Part shown: one piece after another, positions 8,869 to 16,716 of the stretch
How the letters are laid out: the number at the start of each line of letters is the position of its first letter
How positions within the stretch are numbered: position 1 is the stretch's first letter
Assembly: GCA_017446045.1 (NCBI GenBank)
Contig: JAFSRP010000012.1
Location: 19,352-83,351, forward strand
DNA from: Lachnospiraceae bacterium
GTDB taxonomy: Bacteria > Bacillota > Clostridia > Lachnospirales > Lachnospiraceae
DNA: 64,000 bases
Direction: 5' to 3'
Translations under genes and position numbers: made by a program
The notes under the pieces: generated by a model
What the model was told of the DNA's origin: nothing
The model's database searches: none
The model's input: only the letters and a program-made list of their open reading frames with translations

Positions 8869-9834
8869 CTATTCCCGCGATGCGTCCGCACCCGGCATCT
8901 GCGCAAGCAGAACGGCGGTAAAGACCAGCAAGCAGCCGGCAAGTTCTTTTGGACTGAGGCGTTCATGCAGGATCACCCAGCCGGCGAGTGCCGCGAAAAC
9001 AGACTCCAGGCTCATGAGCAGCGTTGCTGTCGCGGGTTCGGTGTAGCGCTGTGCGAGGATCTGCAGCGTATAGGCGACGCCGCTTGACATAATAGCTGTG
9101 TAAAGAATAGACCAGCGGGCATTCAAAACGGAAGACAGAAAAACATTCCATGAGGCAGAGCCGCCCGGAAGTTCCGTAAGCAGGATAAAGGGAAGAGAGA
9201 GTACTGCAACTGTGAAGAACTGTGCCTGAGACATACGCACTCCGTCCACCGGCCCTTCATTGAAATGATCGATCACCAGTATGTGAAGGGAGAAGAAAAA
9301 GGCGCAGCAAAGCACGAGAAGATCTCCGTGCCCGACGGAAAAGCCTTCTTTAATACAAAGCAGCCAGAATCCGCCAATGGCGATGATCGCACTGAGCCAG
9401 ACGACAGGCGGGACCCTTTTTTTCAGGAAAATGCCCAACACCGGAACGATCACTATATAGAGCGCTGTGACGAAACCTGCCTTACCCGCTGTGGTCATGC
9501 TGATACCGTACTGTTGGAAGGAACTGGCGATAAACAGGAATACGCCGCAGAAAATGCCATTACGGCGCGAGGTATGATCGATCGTTCGGTAAGCGGATCC
9601 TTCATTGTTTTCCGAATTGATCCCGTTTTCAGCATAAGAAACAGTACCGTTTCTTTTCATCCGGTCAAAAGCGGCGATCACAGGAAATAATACGAATCCT
9701 GCAATGAGGTTGCGTACACCGTTGTATGTAAAGGGACCGACATGGTCCATGCCGGTGCTCTGTGCCACAAAGGCCGTTCCCCAGATCAGGGCGGTCAGCA
9801 GCAGCATCAGATTTCCTTTCATTCTTCGTGTCAC
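8869..9834 (-). CDS. EamA/DMT-family transporter
   Basis: This 321-residue membrane protein has about ten hydrophobic helices and two EamA repeats. It opens with LMLLLTALIWGTAFVAQSTGMDHVGP, typical of this family, and ends with ATLLMSLESVFAALAGWVILHERLSPKELAGC. A polar insert of about 40 residues (residues 60-95, NGINSENNEG...) interrupts the first repeat. The start is GTG at 9834, placed 8 bases after GGGAG. An ATG four codons later (9822) has poorer spacing. The family exports amino acids or other metabolites, and the substrate cannot be inferred here. Confidence 0.87.
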   Translation of the reverse strand: MTRRMKGNLMLLLTALIWGTAFVAQSTGMDHVGPFTYNGVRNLIAGFVLFPVIAAFDRMKRNGTVSYAENGINSENNEGSAYRTIDHTSRRNGIFCGVFLFIASSFQQYGISMTTAGKAGFVTALYIVIVPVLGIFLKKRVPPVVWLSAIIAIGGFWLLCIKEGFSVGHGDLLVLCCAFFFSLHILVIDHFNEGPVDGVRMSQAQFFTVAVLSLPFILLTELPGGSASWNVFLSSVLNARWSILYTAIMSSGVAYTLQILAQRYTEPATATLLMSLESVFAALAGWVILHERLSPKELAGCLLVFTAVLLAQMPGADASRE

Positions 9835-9861
9835 AGATCCTTCTCCCTACAGAAACTTTCA

Positions 9862-9890
9862 TCTATACAGATATGTTGTTTATATCACAA
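9862..9890 (-). promoter_or_regulatory. Promoter of the EamA transporter
   Basis: On the minus strand it reads TTGTGA, 17 bases, TATAGA, about 30 bases upstream of the GTG start. Confidence 0.5.
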
Positions 9891-9969
9891 CAGCCATGAC
9901 GTGCGCAAGGTATCAGGCTGACTGGATGTTGATGTCACGGTTGTCTGGGAAAATAATTACAACTAAAAT

Positions 9970-10031
9970 TATTTGCATGCAAATATTTGTGCAAAAAATG
10001 TACAATATGAAAAACAGACTTGTGATATACT
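9970..10031 (+). promoter_or_regulatory. Probable rnf promoter region with two palindromes
   Basis: Within the 341-base gap 9835-10175, a perfect 16-bp palindrome TATTTGCATGCAAATA (9970-9985) is followed by an imperfect one, TTGTGC-N7-GTACAA (9987-10005), and then an extended -10 TGATATACT (10023-10031). The second element resembles a Rex-type TTGT...ACAA operator but is 19 bp and not a good consensus match. The -35 is poor, which would fit an activated or extended -10 promoter. Nothing else recognisable lies in this gap. Confidence 0.35.
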
Positions 10032-10175
10032 CAATATGTTTCAGAATGCGGAAATATGTGCTTCCGCTTTTTAAACATGTGATTACCGCAGCTTTCCGGC
10101 GTCGGCGGCACACCCTGCCGGATGCGGGAGAGTTACCTTAAAGCAGCAGTATATTTTAAGAAAGGGGACTATATT

Positions 10176-11543
10176 ATGGGCCTTGCGACATTCCGGGGAG
10201 GTGTCCATACCTACGAAGGCAAGAACCTGAGCGAGCATTGTGCGATACAACCGCTGGAGTTTGACGGTGAGTTTGTATTTCCGATGTCCCAGGGTATCGG
10301 CGCACCCTCCAAACCCATTGTGGCCAAGGGCGACTATGTGCTGGCCGGGCAGAAGATCGCGGAACCGGGCGGATTCATTTCCGCAGTGGTCAATTCTTCT
10401 GTTTCCGGTACGGTCAAGGCAGTCGAGCCCAGGCTGACTACCATGGGCACAAAGACCATGTCGGTCGTCATTGAGAGTGACGGCAAGTACGAGACTGTGG
10501 AAGGGATCGGACAGGAAAGAGATTATACGAAGCTTTCCAAGGACGAGATCCGCAGTATCGTCAAAGAAGCAGGTATCGTCGGCATGGGCGGTGCCGGATT
10601 CCCGACCCACGTCAAGCTGGCTCCCAAGAGCGACGATGCTATCGAGTACGTTATTGCCAATGGTTCCGAGTGTGAGCCTATGCTGACCAATGACCATCGT
10701 CTGATGCTCGAAGAGCCGGAACGTATCATAGGCGGCCTGAAGGTCTGCCTGCAGCTCTTCCCGAATGCAAAGGGCGTGGTCGCGATCGAAAACAATAAAC
10801 CGGACGCGATCGAGCGTATTCAGAAGGAGATCGGGGATGACCCGAGGATCTCCGTGACTGTCATGCGCACCAAGTATCCGGAAGGCGGTGAGCGACAGCT
10901 CATTTTTGCCGTGACCGGCCGTCACATCAATTCCACCATGCTTCCTGCTGACGCAGGCTGCGTGGTCGATAATGTAGCCACACTTGCGGCCATCTACGAC
11001 GCGGTCGCCAAGAGCACCCCGATCATGGAGAAGGCTATCACGATCACCGGTGACGCTATGAAGAATCCGGCAAATGTCCGCATCCGGCTGGGTGTCAGCT
11101 ACGGCAGGATCGCCGAGGCGTTGGGAGGCTACAAGGAGCCTCCGCAGAAGATCATCTGCGGCGGGCCGATGATGGGCATGGCCCTTTGGAACACTGACGT
11201 TCCCGTATGTAAGAATACCTCCGCGCTCTGCGCGTTCCTGAAAGATGAGGTCACGATCGATCCCGGCACCCATTGTGTGCGCTGCGGACGCTGCGTTGAC
11301 GCTTGTCCGATCTTCCTGGTCCCGCCGCTCATGGCAAAGGCTGCGGAGCGCAGGGACATCGCCAAGTTCGAGGAGCTGAACGGAATGGAATGCATCGAAT
11401 GCGGCACCTGTTCCTACATCTGCCCGGCCAAGCGCCCGCTGACACAGTTCTTCAAGCAAATGCGCCGTGATGTCATGACCGCGCGCAGAGCAAAACAGGC
11501 AGCAGAAGCCGCCAAGAAGGCCGAAGCTGAAAAGAAAGCATAA
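10176..11543 (+). CDS. rnfC: Rnf complex subunit RnfC
   Basis: The peripheral subunit is 455 residues from the ATG at 10176, preceded by AAGAAAGGGGACTATATT. An upstream in-frame ATG at 10122 gives an unlikely extension. RnfC receives or delivers NAD(H) electrons. Seen are GVHTYEGKNLSE at the N terminus, the Gly-rich GMGGAGFPTHVKL nucleotide-binding region, and GSECEPMLTNDHRLM. There are two C-terminal [4Fe-4S] motifs, CVRCGRCVDACP and CIECGTCSYICP. The last 25 residues are Ala/Lys-rich (AAEAAKKAEAEKKA). It is the first gene of a tightly packed six-gene operon, rnfCDGEAB. Confidence 0.96.
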   Translation: MGLATFRGGVHTYEGKNLSEHCAIQPLEFDGEFVFPMSQGIGAPSKPIVAKGDYVLAGQKIAEPGGFISAVVNSSVSGTVKAVEPRLTTMGTKTMSVVIESDGKYETVEGIGQERDYTKLSKDEIRSIVKEAGIVGMGGAGFPTHVKLAPKSDDAIEYVIANGSECEPMLTNDHRLMLEEPERIIGGLKVCLQLFPNAKGVVAIENNKPDAIERIQKEIGDDPRISVTVMRTKYPEGGERQLIFAVTGRHINSTMLPADAGCVVDNVATLAAIYDAVAKSTPIMEKAITITGDAMKNPANVRIRLGVSYGRIAEALGGYKEPPQKIICGGPMMGMALWNTDVPVCKNTSALCAFLKDEVTIDPGTHCVRCGRCVDACPIFLVPPLMAKAAERRDIAKFEELNGMECIECGTCSYICPAKRPLTQFFKQMRRDVMTARRAKQAAEAAKKAEAEKKA

Positions 11544-11557
11544 GGAGGAGACAGAAT

Positions 11558-12517
11558 ATGGATAACGACATCATTAAGAGCCTTCCCCATGTGTCCTCCT
11601 CGCCCCACTTCAGGAGCAATCTGACGACAAGGAGAGAGATGCTCGACGTCATCATCGCGATGATCCCGATCACTCTCTGGGGTACCTTCCATTTCGGATT
11701 TTATAGCCTGCTGGTCGTGATCGCCACCGTGATCACCGCAGTGGCTTCCGAGTATCTGTATGAGAGACTGATGCATCTTCCGATCACCATTGGTGATCTT
11801 TCCGCAGTGGTCACGGGAATGATCCTTTCCCTGAACATGCCGCCGAGCATCCCTGTATGGGTCCCGATGATCGGCGCCGTGTTTGCCATCGTGGTGGTCA
11901 AGCAGCTTTACGGCGGTCTCGGCCAGAACTTTATCAACCCGGCTATCGCGGGCAGATGTTTCCTGCATATTTCCTTTGCCGGCCTGATGAACAATTTCTC
12001 CTGCGCCAACATCGGTTTTGACGCCATGACCGGCGCGACTCCGCTGGCAGCGATCCGTGCCGGCACACCGTACAGCTACTGGGATCTGTTTATCGGCAAC
12101 ACCCCGGGCACGATCGGCGAGGTCTCCATCCTCTGCCTTCTGATCGGTATCAGTTATATGATCGCGCGCAACATCATTACACCGCGTATACCGGTCACCT
12201 ATATCGCGACATTCGCGATCTTCATGTTCATTGCGGGCGGGTTCGACTTTAATTACCTGATCCTGGAACTGCTGTCCGGTTCGATCGTTTTCGGTGCCTG
12301 CTTCATGGCCAACGACTACGTTACCAGTCCGGTGACGCACGGAGGACAGGTGGTCTACGCGGTCTTCCTGGGAGTGATGACGGGCGTTATACGTACCTTC
12401 TCGCCTTCAGCGGAGGGCGTTTCCTACGCCATCCTTTTCGGCAACCTGCTTGTACCGATCATTGAGCGTTACACCATTCCCACGCCGTTCGGAAAGAGAG
12501 GTAACAAAAAGGTATGA
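11558..12517 (+). CDS. rnfD: Rnf complex subunit RnfD
   Basis: This is a 319-residue integral membrane subunit with about eight to nine helices. It carries the covalent FMN attachment motif TGATPLAA (attachment Thr161 by family rule). It begins with a soluble NDIIKSLPHVSSSPHFRS stretch typical of RnfD. The ribosome site is AAGGAGGAGACAGAAT, 14 bp after rnfC. The stop overlaps the rnfG start by 4 bp. It is part of the ion-translocating ferredoxin:NAD+ oxidoreductase. Confidence 0.95.
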   Translation: MDNDIIKSLPHVSSSPHFRSNLTTRREMLDVIIAMIPITLWGTFHFGFYSLLVVIATVITAVASEYLYERLMHLPITIGDLSAVVTGMILSLNMPPSIPVWVPMIGAVFAIVVVKQLYGGLGQNFINPAIAGRCFLHISFAGLMNNFSCANIGFDAMTGATPLAAIRAGTPYSYWDLFIGNTPGTIGEVSILCLLIGISYMIARNIITPRIPVTYIATFAIFMFIAGGFDFNYLILELLSGSIVFGACFMANDYVTSPVTHGGQVVYAVFLGVMTGVIRTFSPSAEGVSYAILFGNLLVPIIERYTIPTPFGKRGNKKV

Positions 12518-13122
12518 ACAACATCATCAAAGACGCGATCAAACTCTTTCTGATCACGCTGATCGCCGGTGTTGCGCTCGGCTTCGTGCACGAGCTGACA
12601 CTCGAACCGATCGCGAAAGCGCAGCAGGAAGCTGCCAATACGACGTATCGCGAGGTCTTTCCGGAGATGGTTTCCGTCAGCGAGACGGACGAACTGAAAG
12701 CGCTGGTGGAGTCTGTACAGGCAGAAGTAGCCGGCTGGGGCTATGGGAAGGTCAGTATTGACGGTGCCATGGAAGCTCTCGATGCTTCCGGCAACAGGCT
12801 CGGCTATATCATCAATGCTTCTTCGAAGGAAGGATACGGCGGTACCGTGCAGATCTCTACCGGTATCGATGCGAACGGAAAGCTGACAGGTCTCGGTTTC
12901 TTAAGCCTCAGCGAGACTCCGGGTCTGGGCATGCGTGCCAAGGAACCGGCATTCCGTGACCAGTTTGCCGGCAAGGATGCCTCCGGCGATCTCGCACTGA
13001 TCAAGACGGGCAGTGCCAATGATACCCAGATCGATGCCATCAGTGGCGCGTCCTACACTTCCGGCGCGGTGACCAACGCCCTGAATGCGGCGATCCGTTT
13101 TGCAAATAACTACCTGGGCTGA
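12514..13122 (+). CDS. rnfG: Rnf complex subunit RnfG
   Basis: This 202-residue protein has one N-terminal membrane helix (residues 8-26) and an extracytoplasmic FMN-binding domain. The covalent FMN motif is SGASYTSGAV with Thr182 as attachment residue. GYGGTVQISTGID and SETPGLGMRAK are conserved RnfG/NqrC segments. The start overlaps the rnfD stop (ATGA). Confidence 0.95.
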   Translation: MNNIIKDAIKLFLITLIAGVALGFVHELTLEPIAKAQQEAANTTYREVFPEMVSVSETDELKALVESVQAEVAGWGYGKVSIDGAMEALDASGNRLGYIINASSKEGYGGTVQISTGIDANGKLTGLGFLSLSETPGLGMRAKEPAFRDQFAGKDASGDLALIKTGSANDTQIDAISGASYTSGAVTNALNAAIRFANNYLG

Positions 13123-13136
13123 GAAAGGAGGACGTC

Positions 13137-13838
13137 ATGAATAAACTATCGAACTCCGAAAGAATTTTTAACGGACTCTGGAAAGAGAATCCTCTGTTCG
13201 TTCTGATGCTGGGCACCTGCCCGACACTGGCTGTCACTACTTCTGCCTTCAATGGCATCGGCATGGGCCTGTCCTCCACGGCAGTGCTGGTGTTTTCCAA
13301 CCTGATCATCGCATTGATGCGCAATGTGATCCCGGACCGTCTCCGTCTTCCGGCAGAGATCGTCGTCGTGGCTTCCCTGGTCACCGTGGTCGACATGCTG
13401 ATGGCAGGTTTTACACCGGCGGTCTACAGCGCGTTGGGCATCTACATCCCGCTGATCGTCGTTAACTGTATCATCCTGGGACGCGCGGAAGCATTTGCCA
13501 TGAAGAACAATCCGATCATTTCGTTCTTTGACGGACTGGGCATGGGCCTTGGCTTTACCGTGGCGCTGGTCGCCATCGGCGCTGTCCGTGAGATCATCGG
13601 ATCCGGTACTCTTTTCGGATTCCACATTCTTCCGGCGAGCTATGTTCCGTGTTCCATCTTCATCCTGGCGCCGGGTGCATTCTTCGTTTTCGCAGGGCTG
13701 ACCGCACTGCAGAACAAGCTTAAGATGCCGAGCGCTACCAACGGCGATGCCCGTCCTCTGGACAGCGAGAGCGGAGAGGCCTGCATGCATAACTGCATGA
13801 CCTGCGGCATCAAGGGCTGCAGTACCAGAACAAAGTAA
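13137..13838 (+). CDS. rnfE: Rnf complex subunit RnfE with Cys-rich C-terminal tail
   Basis: This 233-residue membrane protein of the RnfE/NqrD family has about six helices (KENPLFVLMLGTCPTLAVTTS opening, GLGMGLGFTVALVAIGAVREI). The RnfA/RnfE pair coordinates a membrane-embedded Fe-S centre between conserved Cys residues in the family. Unusually the cytosolic tail ends in EACMHNCMTCGIKGCSTRTK, four Cys in 11 residues, which the core family does not need. The ribosome site is AAAGGAGGACGTC. Confidence 0.94.
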   Translation: MNKLSNSERIFNGLWKENPLFVLMLGTCPTLAVTTSAFNGIGMGLSSTAVLVFSNLIIALMRNVIPDRLRLPAEIVVVASLVTVVDMLMAGFTPAVYSALGIYIPLIVVNCIILGRAEAFAMKNNPIISFFDGLGMGLGFTVALVAIGAVREIIGSGTLFGFHILPASYVPCSIFILAPGAFFVFAGLTALQNKLKMPSATNGDARPLDSESGEACMHNCMTCGIKGCSTRTK

Positions 13839-13853
13839 GGAGGGGCAGAGAGT

Positions 13854-14429
13854 ATGAATCTGATTGCAATAGCTATAAGCTCATGTCTCGTCAGCAATGT
13901 CGTGCTGAGCCAGTTCCTCGGTATCTGTTCCTTCATCGGTGTTTCTACAGATATCAAGACCTCTGCCGGTATGGGCGGCGCGGTCGTATTTGTTATTACC
14001 ATGGCTTCGATCGTTGCCAGCCTGATCTATGACTTTGTCCTGATCCCGTTCGGCCTCGATTATCTCAAGACCATCGTATTCATTCTGATCATTGCGGCTC
14101 TCGTGCAGATCGTCGAAATGTTCATGCATAAGTGTATGCCTGCCCTGTACAACGCGCTGGGCATCTATCTTCCGCTGATCACTACCAACTGCGCCGTTCT
14201 CGGTGTCGCCATCACGAATGCGCAGAACAGCTACAATTTTGCGGAGTCTGTCGTCAACGGTTTTGCGACAGCGGTCGGTTATCTGATCGCGATCGTACTG
14301 CTGGCTGGTATCCGTGAACAGATCGTGGACAATGATATCCCGCACAGCTTCCAGGGTGCGCCGATCGTCATTGTAACAGCAGCGATCATGTCGATTGCAT
14401 TCTTCGGATTTTCCGGACTGATGAATTAA
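13854..14429 (+). CDS. rnfA: Rnf complex subunit RnfA
   Basis: This 191-residue, six-helix membrane subunit is homologous to RnfE (internal SNVVLSQFLGICSFIGVS, LGIYLPLITTNCAVLGVAI). The conserved Cys residues within helices fit the intramembrane Fe-S site shared with RnfE. It is placed 15 bp after rnfE with an AAGGAGGGGCAGAGAGT site. Confidence 0.95.
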   Translation: MNLIAIAISSCLVSNVVLSQFLGICSFIGVSTDIKTSAGMGGAVVFVITMASIVASLIYDFVLIPFGLDYLKTIVFILIIAALVQIVEMFMHKCMPALYNALGIYLPLITTNCAVLGVAITNAQNSYNFAESVVNGFATAVGYLIAIVLLAGIREQIVDNDIPHSFQGAPIVIVTAAIMSIAFFGFSGLMN

Positions 14430-14443
14430 GGAGGAGAGCCGAA

Positions 14444-15250
14444 ATGAGTATAACTGCAATTATCATCGCTGCTGCCGTTATCGCGGTCACCGGTATCATT
14501 GTCGGTATCGGTCTGGGATTGTTCGGCGAGAAGTTCAAAGTTGAGGTTGATGAGAGGGAAGCGGCCATCCGTGAAGCGCTTCCGGGCAACAACTGCGGCG
14601 GCTGCGGATATCCGGGCTGCGACGGCTGTGCCAAGGCGATCAACGAGGGCAATGCCCCTGTCAATGCCTGTCCTGTAGGACAGAAGCCCTGTTGGGACGC
14701 GATCGCGGCTATCCTGGGCGTTACGGCAGGCGAGAGTGAGAAGAAGGTCGCTTTTGTCAAATGTGCCGGCACCTGCGATAAGGCACCGTCCAGATATGAT
14801 TATTTCGGATTCGACGACTGCAACGCCATGAGCCCGGTACCCGGTGCCGGCGACAAGGCCTGCGAGTTCGGATGTCTCGGTCACGGATCCTGCGTGAAGG
14901 CCTGCCAGTTCGACGCGATCCACATCGTCAACGGTATTGCGAAAGTCGATGAGAGCAAGTGCACCTCCTGCGGCGCCTGCGTCAAGACCTGTCCGCGCAA
15001 GCTGATCGAACTTGTTCCGGCTGCTGCTTCGGTCCGCGTCCAGTGCTCCAACAAGGACAAGGGCAAGGCTGTCATGGATGTCTGCCAGGCCGGCTGTATC
15101 GGATGTACGCTCTGCACCAAGCAGTGCCAGTTCGATGCCATCCACATGGACGGTAATATTGCCAAGATCGATTACGAGAAATGTACCGGCTGCGGCGCCT
15201 GCGCCGAGAAGTGCCCGAAGAAGGTCATTCGCCGTTTCGAGCTGTCGTAA
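14444..15250 (+). CDS. rnfB: Rnf complex subunit RnfB (ferredoxin-accepting polyferredoxin)
   Basis: This 268-residue protein has an N-terminal membrane anchor (residues 3-26). A Cys cluster NNCGGCGYPGCDGC follows (about residues 49-62), with a further Cys set (CAGTCDKAP, CEFGCLGHGSC). Two ferredoxin-like [4Fe-4S] repeats, CTSCGACVKTCP and CTGCGACAEKCP, are each accompanied by another CxxCxxxC set. RnfB accepts electrons from reduced ferredoxin. It is the last gene of the operon and is followed by a terminator at 15285. Confidence 0.95.
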   Translation: MSITAIIIAAAVIAVTGIIVGIGLGLFGEKFKVEVDEREAAIREALPGNNCGGCGYPGCDGCAKAINEGNAPVNACPVGQKPCWDAIAAILGVTAGESEKKVAFVKCAGTCDKAPSRYDYFGFDDCNAMSPVPGAGDKACEFGCLGHGSCVKACQFDAIHIVNGIAKVDESKCTSCGACVKTCPRKLIELVPAAASVRVQCSNKDKGKAVMDVCQAGCIGCTLCTKQCQFDAIHMDGNIAKIDYEKCTGCGACAEKCPKKVIRRFELS

Positions 15251-15284
15251 GATCATCAGCATCGCATACATCTTTTACTACAAG

Positions 15285-15314
15285 GAAGCCGCCCCAAAAG
15301 GGCGGCTTCTTATT
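15285..15314 (+). terminator. rnf operon terminator
   Basis: GAAGCCGCCC pairs perfectly with GGGCGGCTTC around loop CAAAA and is followed by TTATTAT, 35 bases after the rnfB stop. Confidence 0.8.
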
Positions 15315-15412
15315 ATCGTATTCATTCGCATTGATTAGGTTAAAAACGAAAGTCAATACATAATTCGTTATGTTTGCCAAAAAATACAATCTATCTTTGT
15401 TATATCTGTACA

Positions 15413-15441
15413 TTGTATTTTTACATGCACAATGGTATGAT
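15413..15441 (+). promoter_or_regulatory. Promoter at the head of the purine-rich non-coding region
   Basis: TTGTAT, exactly 17 bases, TATGAT. The predicted transcription start is close to 15448. No open reading frame with a ribosome site follows for about 670 bases. Confidence 0.55.
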
Positions 15442-15697
15442 ATAGGCAACTCAAGAGAAGCTAATAAAACTTCACAGTTATCGTCAGTGTTACTCAACGG
15501 ATAGCACCTTCATCAAAGGAACAGAAGAGAATAAAAAGCTGATCAAGAGGGAGAAAACTGAATAGCTATACAGTACGACAAGACCACATGATAATCTGAG
15601 CCGGAGAATTGAGGCGAGATCAAAAGAAAGGAAACGAAGTTATTATAAGATAGTCGGAAACCAAAGACATAAGGCAGCCGGTTTATCGAAAGATCAG

Positions 15698-15902
15698 ATC
15701 TTAAAAGAAAAATGATCATCTTAATCAAAATCCTTAAGAAAGACAGAGATTAAAGATTCGGAGTCCTTAAGAAAGACAAAGATATAAAGATCAGGATCCT
15801 TGAAAAAGATAAAGATCAAATAGATCGAAATCTTAAAAGATCAGAATAAGGTCACATTGATCAGGAGCTGTGAAAAGACAATCGGTTTATTAAGAAACCG
15901 GG
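15698..15902 (+). repeat. Degenerate 32-34-nt periodic units inside the non-coding RNA
   Basis: A core like ATCCTTAAGAAAGACAAAGAT recurs with starts at about 15698, 15730, 15763, 15796, 15830 and 15865, giving spacings of 32, 33, 33, 34 and 35. The copies at 15730, 15763 and 15796 are closest (TCCTTAAGAAAGACAGAGAT, TCCTTAAGAAAGACAAAGAT, TCCTTGAAAAAGATAAAGAT). Later copies fade and lose phase. Read in one frame the units give an 11-residue LKKDKD-type repeat, but stops interrupt it and there is no start with a ribosome site. Confidence 0.5.
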
Positions 15903-16125
15903 ATCATTAAAAAGATAAAAGCCAAAGAAATGCGGCAGTGATCGTAAAGAAGGTCACGATCTTAAAAAGAATGGTCAGGAAAGGTCAAAAGGAACAGCAT
16001 CTGATCCAAAAGGAAGAAGCCGGGACGATCAGATAATAACAAAAGCATAATAATTAAAAAAGCTTTTCGGGACCAAGTAAAAAGATCAGGATTATCAAAA
16101 AAACTAAATAAGGGGGATTACTCCA

Positions 16126-16143
16126 ATGGCATCTTGTTATTGA
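16126..16143 (+). other. Five-codon mini-ORF (MASCY) with strong ribosome site, overlapping terminator
   Basis: ATG GCA TCT TGT TAT TGA is preceded at 8 bases by AAGGGGGAT, a far better ribosome site than anything else in the non-coding region. Its stop codon forms the base of the terminator stem at 16142. This resembles a leader-peptide/attenuator arrangement, but could be chance. Confidence 0.3.
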
Positions 16144-16182
16144 GACCATCACAGCGAAGATAAAGCGTGATGGTCTCTTTCG
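16142..16182 (+). terminator. Intrinsic terminator of the non-coding transcript
   Basis: GAGACCATCAC pairs perfectly with GTGATGGTCTC (11 bp) around a 14-base loop and is followed by TTTCGTTGTTGTTT. Confidence 0.75.
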
Positions 16183-16274
16183 TTGTTGTTTATCTTTGCA
16201 GCCTGCTTCCGTGCTCCGCAGATCATCAGATCTGGGGGGCTTCTTTCATTTTCATTACGATTCCCGGAAGTGGG

Positions 16275-16303
16275 TTTAATTACGGGAATAATTGGAGTAC
16301 AAT
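16275..16303 (+). promoter_or_regulatory. Possible promoter of the small 78-residue protein gene
   Basis: TTTAAT, 17 bases, TACAAT, about 55 bases upstream of the start at 16359. The -35 is weak. A short hairpin CAGATC-ATCA-GATCTG lies just upstream at 16219-16234. Confidence 0.35.
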
Positions 16304-16358
16304 GATATACGGAAGAGTTTCGGCGGAGAAGTTGCTCCGGCCAGTTAAGGAGGAAGCC

Positions 16359-16595
16359 ATGTTTGGTAATATAGACGCGCTTATGAAGCTTCGCAAAGCC
16401 TGGGGTACGTTCTCGGGCAATCATCCCAGATTCGCCCAGTTCCTGGGTACAGTCAGCAGCGGCGGGATACAGGAGGGCACGGTGATCGGGATCACTGTGA
16501 CATATCCCGACGGAAGGACGCTCGATACCAATATGAAAGTGACAGCCTCCGATCTTGAGCTTTTTGAGTCACTGAAGACCCTGGCGAACAGATAA
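16359..16595 (+). CDS. Small protein of unknown function
   Basis: This 78-residue protein starts at an ATG 6 bases after AAGGAGGAAG. It begins MFGNIDALMKLRKAWGTF, has a central GIQEGTVIGITVTYPDGRTLDTNMKV that looks like a short beta-rich segment, and ends in a charged helix (DLELFESLKTLANR). It has no signal peptide and no Cys. Codon use looks like that of its neighbours and the ribosome site is strong, so I take it as a real gene. I do not recognise its family. It lies downstream of the candidate non-coding RNA but is separated from it by a terminator. Confidence 0.75.
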   Translation: MFGNIDALMKLRKAWGTFSGNHPRFAQFLGTVSSGGIQEGTVIGITVTYPDGRTLDTNMKVTASDLELFESLKTLANR

Positions 16596-16716
16596 AACCG
16601 GGCACGGCTGAATTTATTGCCGTATGGTGTCTCTTTTGTGTCCATTGGAATGATATGATGAACGAAAAGGAACGATCTTATAATTCCATTTCCAAACGAG
16701 GGAGGATATGATCAGA

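Larger units (their letters stand above)
15448..16182 (+). ncRNA. Candidate long non-coding RNA, A/purine-rich
   Basis: The stretch 15251-16358 (about 1.1 kb) lacks any convincing gene. From 15448 to 16182 it is bracketed by a promoter (15413-15441) and an intrinsic terminator (16142-16182). Composition differs sharply from the neighbours: the line 15721-15780 has 29 A, 10 G, 13 T and 8 C. GATC occurs about 17 times and GGA about 16 times. Small hairpins are scattered along it, for example CGGTTT-ATTAAG-AAACCG near 15882 and GTGATC-N8-GGTCAC near 15938. Stops occur in all frames. One start-less open run (15566-15713) is Lys/Arg-rich, as purine-rich DNA always gives. I do not recognise it as OLE, GOLLD, ROOL, HEARO or raiA by eye. 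Alternatives are a decayed gene or AT-rich spacer. Confidence 0.45.

Noticed and set aside
10083-11459. Long antisense frame (458 codons) opposite rnfC
   Set aside because: It is a shadow of the strongly supported rnfC. Its translation is Arg/His/Asp-rich without any family motif.
11414-12340. 308-codon frame antisense to rnfD
   Set aside because: It is a shadow frame of a membrane protein gene, giving a His/Asp/Arg-rich nonsense product.
15566-15753. Lys/Arg-rich open runs in the purine-rich region as short genes
   Set aside because: The longer one (15566-15713) has no start codon. The 13-codon one at 15712 has no ribosome site. Purine-rich DNA gives such translations by composition.
15698-15902. 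32-34-nt periodic units as a CRISPR array
   Set aside because: The units are degenerate throughout, with no identical repeats separated by unique spacers and no cas genes in the window.
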